Origin: Chitinophagaceae bacterium
GTDB taxonomy: Bacteria; Bacteroidota; Bacteroidia; Chitinophagales; Chitinophagaceae
NCBI GenBank assembly: GCA_016703625.1
Contig: JADJBP010000007.1
Span: forward strand, 124,001-188,000
Direction: 5' to 3'
DNA length: 64,000 nt
Of this stretch, positions 58,972 to 64,000 are shown piece after piece. The position numbers were made by a program, and so were the translations under genes. Positions within the stretch are counted from its first letter, which is position 1. Each line of letters opens with the position of its first letter. The notes under the pieces are model-generated. The model worked only from the letters and a program-made list of their open reading frames with translations, made no database searches and was not told the origin of the DNA.

Positions 58972-59604
58972 ATGGGCCTTACGGGTCTTTTTTTAATCAG
59001 CTTTTTAATAATACATGTTGGCGTAAACTCCTGCATATTTTTAAACGACGGCGGCGAAACTTTTAATGCAGTGGCGCATTTTATGAGCCACAACTGGATC
59101 CTGCGTTTCCTCGAGATCGGGTTATTTGCTGCGCTCATTTTACATATAGTGCAGGGGCTTGTGGTTTGGAAGCAAAACAGCGCTGCCAGGCCGGTCAAAT
59201 ATGCCGTAAATGCTCCCGGTGCAAACAGCAAATGGTACAGCCGTTCCATGGGTTTACTGGGAACACTGCTCCTGTTCTTTTTGATCATTCATGTTTCCAA
59301 ATTTTTCCTCGATACAAAAATTGCCCTGTATGCAGATGGGGGCGCCCATGATGCCAGCCACAATTTATATGCGGAAATGAAAGCGGAGTTTCAAAAATGG
59401 TGGGTTGTGGTCATTTACATAATTGGGGTGATCTCTTTATTCTGGCATTTGATCCATGGTTTTCAAAGTGCCTTTCAAACACTGGGCATCAACCATAAAA
59501 GGTATACACCCCTCATTAAAATAATCGGTATTGGTTATACAGTGATCGTATGCTTACTGTTTGCATTAATGCCCGTTGCATTTTATGCAGGATGGATAAA
59601 TTGA
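58972..59604 (+). CDS. sdhC: Succinate dehydrogenase cytochrome b subunit
   Basis: Membrane anchor of complex II that carries haem b and reduces menaquinone. About 210 residues with five membrane helices; conserved His in FLIIHVGVNS, HFMSHNW, LHIVQGLVVW, LIIHVSKF and FWHLIHGFQSA. Reading upstream in frame gives FTSSIGKKII before the ATG used, which matches family N-termini, but no start codon lies there; the real start is probably a few codons before, near 58935, obscured by a T-run. First gene of the sdhC-A-(GT)-B group. Confidence 0.93.
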   Translation: MGLTGLFLISFLIIHVGVNSCIFLNDGGETFNAVAHFMSHNWILRFLEIGLFAALILHIVQGLVVWKQNSAARPVKYAVNAPGANSKWYSRSMGLLGTLLLFFLIIHVSKFFLDTKIALYADGGAHDASHNLYAEMKAEFQKWWVVVIYIIGVISLFWHLIHGFQSAFQTLGINHKRYTPLIKIIGIGYTVIVCLLFALMPVAFYAGWIN

Positions 59605-59632
59605 TAAAAAAATAACTAATTAATTATACAGC

Positions 59633-61537
59633 ATGTCATTAGATTCAAAAATACCGCAGGGCGAAATGGATAAAAAGTGGACCGATTATAAAGGCCATGT
59701 AAAACTCGTTAACCCTTCCAATAAACGCAAACTGGAAGTGATCGTTGTAGGTACCGGTTTAGCCGGGGCTTCTGCTGCAGCAGCTTTGGGTGAAATGGGG
59801 TATAACGTTAAAGCATTTTGTTTCAGGACAGTCCGCGCAGGGCACACAGTATTGCAGCCCAGGGCGGAATTAATGCAGCAAAGAATTACCAGAACGACGG
59901 CGACTCAGTTTTCCGTTTATTTTATGATACCGTAAAAGGCGGCGATTACCGGGCACGGGAAGCCAATGTACACCGCCTGGCAGAAGTAAGTAATGCCATT
60001 ATTGATCAGTGTGTTGCCCAGGGCGTTCCATTTGCCAGGGAATACGGTGGCTTGTTAAGCAACCGTAGTTTTGGCGGAACACAGGTGCAGCGTACATTTT
60101 ATGCAGCCGGGCAAACCGGCCAGCAACTGCTGTTAGGTGCATACAGTGCCCTGGAAAGGCAGGTGGCACTGGGTAATGTAACCATGTACAGCCGTCATGA
60201 AATGCTGGATATCGTTAAAATTGATGATAAAGCCCGTGGTATCATTGCCAGGGACCTGGTAAGCGGTCAGCTGGAAAGACATTTTGGCCATGCCGTACTG
60301 TTATGCACAGGCGGTTATGGCAATGTATTTTATTTAAGCACCAATGCCATGGGCAGTAATGTTACCGCGGCCTGGAAAGCACATAAAAAGGGTGCATACT
60401 TTGGTAACCCCTGTTTTACACAGATACATCCTACATGCATTCCCGTTAGTGGCGATCATCAAAGTAAATTAACATTGATGAGTGAGAGTTTGCGTAACGA
60501 TGGCAGGATATGGGTACCCAAACAAAAGAACGAAAACAGGAAGGCAGTTGATATTCCGGAAGCAGAAAGGGATTATTACCTGGAACGCAGGTATCCTGCA
60601 TTTGGTAACCTCGTTCCGCGGGATGTGGCCTCCAGGGCGGCAAAAGAAAGGTGTGAGGAAGGATTTGGTGTAGGCACAACGAGGATGGCGGTATGCCTTG
60701 ATTTTAAAGATGCCATCATCCGCTATGGCAGGATAGAAGCCGGGAAGCAGGGTCTTGAAAAGGCAGATGAATTGGCCATTATAAAAATGGGTAAGGCAGT
60801 AATTGAAGAAAAATACGGCAACCTGTTTGAAATGTATGAAAAGATCACCGGCGAAAATCCTTACGAAATGCCGATGCGTATATACCCTGCCGTGCATTAC
60901 ACCATGGGTGGTTTATGGGTAGATTATGAATTGCAGACCACGGTGAAGGGTTTATATTGCCTGGGTGAAGCAAACTTCAGCGATCATGGTGCAAACAGGC
61001 TTGGTGCCAGTGCTTTAATGCAGGGCCTGGCTGATGGGTATTTTGTGATTCCCTATACACTGGGAAATTACCTGGCTGATGATATCCGTACAGCATCTAT
61101 ATCAACTACACACCCGGCATTTGAAGAAACAGAAAAAGGCAGTAGTTGACCGGATCAATAAATTGATGCAGGTTAAAGGCAGCCAAACAGTGGAAAGTTT
61201 ACACAAACGTTTGGGAAAGATCATGTGGGATAAATGTGGCATGGCCCGTAATGCGAAAGGTTTGCAGGAGATGAACCCGGAACTGGATAAGGCAGGGAGG
61301 GTGGCCGATTTTATTGAGCTGGGAGAACTGATGTGCCTGGATGCATTGAACAGGAATGAAAGCTGTGGCGGGCATTTCAGGGAAGAATCCCAGACAGAAG
61401 AAGGGGAAGCAAAACGGGATGATGACAACTACAGTTATGTTTCGGCATGGGAATTTAAGGGAGAAAGCGACTGGCAGCTGGTTAAAGAAGCGCTGGATTT
61501 TGAAATTGTAAAACCAACGCAGCGTTCTTACAAATAA
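59633..61537 (+). CDS. sdhA: Succinate dehydrogenase flavoprotein subunit, two frameshifts
   Basis: Oxidises succinate to fumarate with covalently bound FAD. About 634 residues when joined. The FAD-binding segment VIVVGTGLAGASAAAALGEM is in the first frame; it breaks near 59820 (TGTTTCAGG needs one more T) and continues as DSPRRAHSIAAQGGINAAKN, the FAD-linked His region. Active-site segments FTQIHPTCIPV and VHYTMGGLWV follow, then GEANFSDHGANRLGASALMQ. A second break near 61138 (GAAAAAGGC) leads to AVVDRINKLM and the C-terminal domain ending RSYK. Both breaks are at homopolymers in an essential gene. Confidence 0.96.
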
Positions 61538-61664
61538 GGAAAACACCAAACACAGTTGTATTTGAAAAGGGATATTGAAATTGTGATATAACTTGATCAA
61601 AAGTTTTTTTGAAATAATTTGTAATCATTAAATCTAAGTTCTCCGCTGCAGTGGAGACAGGGGC

Positions 61665-62549
61665 ATGAAAGTAAGCGGATTCACTTTTGTAAAAAATGCT
61701 GTAAAATATGAATACCCGGTTGTTGCATCCATCATGTCGGTTTTACCCGTTGTAGATGAAATGATCGTTTGCCTCGGTGATTCGGATGATGAGACCAATA
61801 AACTGATTGAATCCATTGATTCAGCCAAAATAAAGATCATTCATTCTGTTTGGGATAACAGTTTGCGGGAAGGGGGAAAAGTACTTGCGGTTGAAACCAA
61901 TAAAGCCATGGATGCCGTGGCAGCCGACAGCGACTGGCTCTTTTATATCCAGGCAGATGAAGTGCTGCATGAACAGTATCACCCGGTTGTGTTGAGTGCC
62001 ATGGAAAAATATAAAGATGATAAAAGGGTGGAAGGGCTATTGTTCAACTACCACCATTTTTACGGCAGTTATAAATATATCGGCGATGGCCGTAAATGGT
62101 ATTCAAAGGAGATACGGGTGATCAGGAACAATATGCATATCCGCAGCTGGCTGGATGCACAGGGTTTCAGGGTCAACGGCCGCAAATTGAATGTTAAACT
62201 GGTGGATGCCTTTATTTTTCATTATGGCTGGGTAAGAAGCCCTGTAGCCATGAATAACAAACATACAGACTTCAGTAATTTGTGGAATGAAGGAGCATTG
62301 CATGAGCAGCGGATGATTGAACTGAAAAAAAATAAAACTGAATTTGATTATTCAGATATTGACTCGATAACCATTTTTACCGGAACACATCCGGAAGTTA
62401 TGAAAGACCTGGTAAGCAGGGAGAACTGGACAGTTGATATAGATGTAAAAAAGAAGAATTTTAAAAATATAAAACACAGGATCCTTTATTTTATCTGGCG
62501 GAATTTTGGATGGCGCCCCTTTGAATACAGTAATTATAAACGTATTTAA
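61665..62549 (+). CDS. Glycosyltransferase family 2-like protein between sdhA and sdhB
   Basis: 294 residues, intact. GT-A fold marks: FVKNAVKYEYPVVASIMSVL at the start, VDEMIVCLGDSDDETNKLIE, and DSDWLFYIQADEVLHEQYHP, where QADE is the metal-binding DxD-like site. The rest (YHHFYGSYKYIGDGRKWYSK, IRVIRNNMHIRSW) resembles transferases of Bacteroidota glycan synthesis. It should move a sugar from a nucleotide-sugar donor; acceptor unknown. It starts 127 bases after sdhA and ends five bases before the sdhB ATG, so it is probably co-transcribed with sdhB. Its base use looks like that of its neighbours. Confidence 0.88.
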   Translation: MKVSGFTFVKNAVKYEYPVVASIMSVLPVVDEMIVCLGDSDDETNKLIESIDSAKIKIIHSVWDNSLREGGKVLAVETNKAMDAVAADSDWLFYIQADEVLHEQYHPVVLSAMEKYKDDKRVEGLLFNYHHFYGSYKYIGDGRKWYSKEIRVIRNNMHIRSWLDAQGFRVNGRKLNVKLVDAFIFHYGWVRSPVAMNNKHTDFSNLWNEGALHEQRMIELKKNKTEFDYSDIDSITIFTGTHPEVMKDLVSRENWTVDIDVKKKNFKNIKHRILYFIWRNFGWRPFEYSNYKRI

Positions 62550-62554
62550 GTATT

Positions 62555-63319
62555 ATGGAACACTACAACATGAACCTCACACTGAAAGTGTGGAAACAAA
62601 AGAACAGCAATTCAAAAGGCAGTTTTGAGACCTACCCTGTAAAAGGTATTTCATCTGAAATGTCATTCCTTGAAATGTTTGATGTGCTGAACGAGCAGCT
62701 CATTTCATCCGGAAAGGAACACATTGCATTTGACCATGACTGCCGGGAAGGTATTTGCGGGGCCTGCAGTATGTATATTGATGGCCGTGCCCATGGCCCC
62801 TGGTCGAAAAATACAGTTTGCCAGCTGCATATGCGTGCTTTTAAAGATGGAGATACGATCGTGGTAGAACCCTGGCGTGCTGCAGCATTTCCTGTGTTAA
62901 AGGACCTGGTGGTTGACAGATCTGCATTTGACCGGATCATCCAGGCGGGGGGATTTATTTCTGTTAATACCGGTAATGCGGTTGATGCAAATGCATTGCC
63001 GATAGATAAGAAAGATGCTGATACTTCTTTTAACGCAGCATCCTGTATCGGTTGCGGGGCCTGTGTTGCAGCCTGTAAAAACAGCAGTGCCATGTTATTT
63101 GTAAGCGCTAAAGTATCTCAACTGGCATTATTGCCGCAGGGTAAACCCGAACGGGAATCAAGGGTATTGAACATGGTGGCTCAAATGGATAAGGAAGGTT
63201 TTGGTAACTGTACCAATACCTATGCCTGTGAAGCAGAATGCCCGAAAGGAATTTCTGTTGCCAACATTGCAAGGATGAACAGGGAATATCTGAAAGCAGG
63301 ACTGAGCACCGAAAGCTAA
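62555..63319 (+). CDS. sdhB: Succinate dehydrogenase iron-sulfur subunit
   Basis: Passes electrons from SdhA to the membrane subunit. 254 residues, intact. 2Fe-2S cluster Cys in HDCREGICGACSMYIDG and VCQLHM; 4Fe-4S and 3Fe-4S Cys in ASCIGCGACVAACKNSS and TYACEAECPKGI. Length and the LTLKVWKQKNSNSKGSFETY start are typical of the Bacteroidota three-subunit complex. Last gene before a strong terminator. Confidence 0.97.
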   Translation: MEHYNMNLTLKVWKQKNSNSKGSFETYPVKGISSEMSFLEMFDVLNEQLISSGKEHIAFDHDCREGICGACSMYIDGRAHGPWSKNTVCQLHMRAFKDGDTIVVEPWRAAAFPVLKDLVVDRSAFDRIIQAGGFISVNTGNAVDANALPIDKKDADTSFNAASCIGCGACVAACKNSSAMLFVSAKVSQLALLPQGKPERESRVLNMVAQMDKEGFGNCTNTYACEAECPKGISVANIARMNREYLKAGLSTES

Positions 63320-63332
63320 AACCGAAATATAT

Positions 63333-63369
63333 AAAAGGCTGAAGAAATGATCTATTTCTTCAGCCTTTT
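63333..63369. terminator. Bidirectional rho-independent terminator
   Basis: A perfect 16-pair stem, AAAAGGCTGAAGAAAT with ATTTCTTCAGCCTTTT, around GATCT. It ends sdhB on plus. On minus the same stem encodes the last codons and stop of the DUF5777 gene (KRLKK-stop). Confidence 0.93.
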
Positions 63370-64000
63370 CTTTTTAATTGTAAACACCCTGGATATATTG
63401 AATCCGAAGTGAATGTCTCCTTTAAAGAAATCACCGGTTGTTTCTGTAATAAATGTCTTTTCAGTCATTCCCGTTGAATTGGTGAAATGAAGTTGAAAAA
63501 TATGACCACCCGTTTCAATATCAAACCCAACAGCCAAAGAATTTTTTGTACCTGGCAGCCTGTAATTTTCACCGGCAACCAATGATATCGGGAGAATATG
63601 GTAATACTCCACATTAAAACTCAGCCGTTTAGTCAGCTTAATTCTTCCACCTGCACCTAATGCAAAGATATCGTTTGGATCATTTACCGATTTGGCTAAA
63701 TTATAATGTACAAAAGATGGCATTATTTGCAACGAAAGTCCTTCACTGAATTTACGGGCAATGATCAATTGATGTGCAAAGGACAACCGGGAGGTATAAT
63801 AATTCTGAAGTTTAGGATCTTCCCATTTCAGGGTTTTAAAGCATAATGGTTGAAACGGCACTGATGGAAACAGGTGATGACCATTTTCCGCCGGTTGACT
63901 GCCTTAAAATTTTAAACTTGCCAAAAGCATCGTATTGTTTCTGAAATGTACTTCGCCCAACACCGATCATTAAGCGGTTTGAGATACCATAATCCAGTCC
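63352..64000 (-). CDS. DUF5777-like outer-membrane beta-barrel protein, partial and frameshifted
   Basis: The gene runs off the right edge of the window. From 64000 the minus strand reads LDYGISNRLMIGVGRSTFQK then FGKFKILRQSTGGKWSSPVS; near 63845 the frame changes and continues as KTLKWEDPKLQNYYTSRLSF, with alternating strands to the end (GHIFQLHFTNSTGMTEKTFI, FFKGDIHFGFNISRVFTI). This matches the DUF5777 family of Bacteroidota, predicted beta-barrels of unknown function. The start is outside the window. No signal peptide can be judged. Confidence 0.8.

Noticed and set aside
61665..62549. Horizontal transfer of the glycosyltransferase gene
   Set aside because: Its base composition and codon use look like the neighbouring genes and no mobile-element ends flank it.

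Overview
This is a chromosome segment from a member of the Bacteroidota, most likely a Chitinophagaceae-type bacterium. The evidence is four proteins with type IX secretion (T9SS) or gliding-associated C-terminal domains, a PorP/SprF outer-membrane protein, a three-subunit sdhCAB complex, DUF1573 and DUF5777 proteins, a CCDC81-type HU protein, and many TAnnTTTG boxes (the Bacteroidota -7 promoter element) just upstream of start codons. I see no rRNA, tRNA, CRISPR array, insertion sequence or prophage.

Layout. 0.2-5 kb: OB-fold and YceI exported proteins, a broken pseudouridine synthase and a large T9SS adhesin. 5.2-8.8 kb: prfB with its programmed +1 frameshift, the proline-catabolic P5C dehydrogenase and a CBM48-HhH protein. 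9-13.4 kb: pyrR, pyrB and a deleted pyrE, with coaD, a hotdog thioesterase, a Nudix hydrolase and an exported HMA protein. 14.6-24.5 kb: a cell-surface block with a T9SS type A protein, a ~2,200-residue adhesin with tandem domains and PorP/SprF. 24.6-30.9 kb: a BlaI/M56 sensor pair, a membrane pyrophosphatase and the NAD(P)HX repair enzyme. 31-34 kb: nusB-DUF1573-yajC-coaE-cupin. 34.3-36.4 kb: groES-groEL. 36.6-45.9 kb: an exported TPR-Ppx/GppA-like protein, a fatty acid desaturase, a CPBP protease, SET and YhhN proteins, an HU-domain membrane protein, FKBP, serine dehydratase and smpB. 45.9-55 kb: another T9SS adhesin, accD, class I aldolase, a BtuF-like protein, a tandem-repeat peptide locus, a cysteine synthase/CBS-domain enzyme and a CtpA protease. 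55.1-63.9 kb: a sugar kinase with murQ, a T9SS type A protein and the succinate dehydrogenase operon, which has a glycosyltransferase gene between sdhA and sdhB.

Two things dominate the reading. First, about twenty genes, including clearly essential ones (sdhA, HppA, cysteine synthase), are split by one-base shifts, often at homopolymers, and pyrE and the PorP/SprF gene appear to have lost internal segments. This looks far more like uncorrected sequencing or assembly error than gene decay, so I annotate whole genes across the breaks and say where they are. The prfB shift is the exception: it is a real recoding site. Second, the spaces between genes hold a dozen or so blocks of short degenerate words repeated in both orientations, each block with its own word.

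The best candidate for something undescribed is a minus-strand locus at 51.4-51.65 kb. It holds three 55-57 bp units encoding a repeated NQYPAYAVK(S/G)DDG peptide and is followed by a strong terminator.
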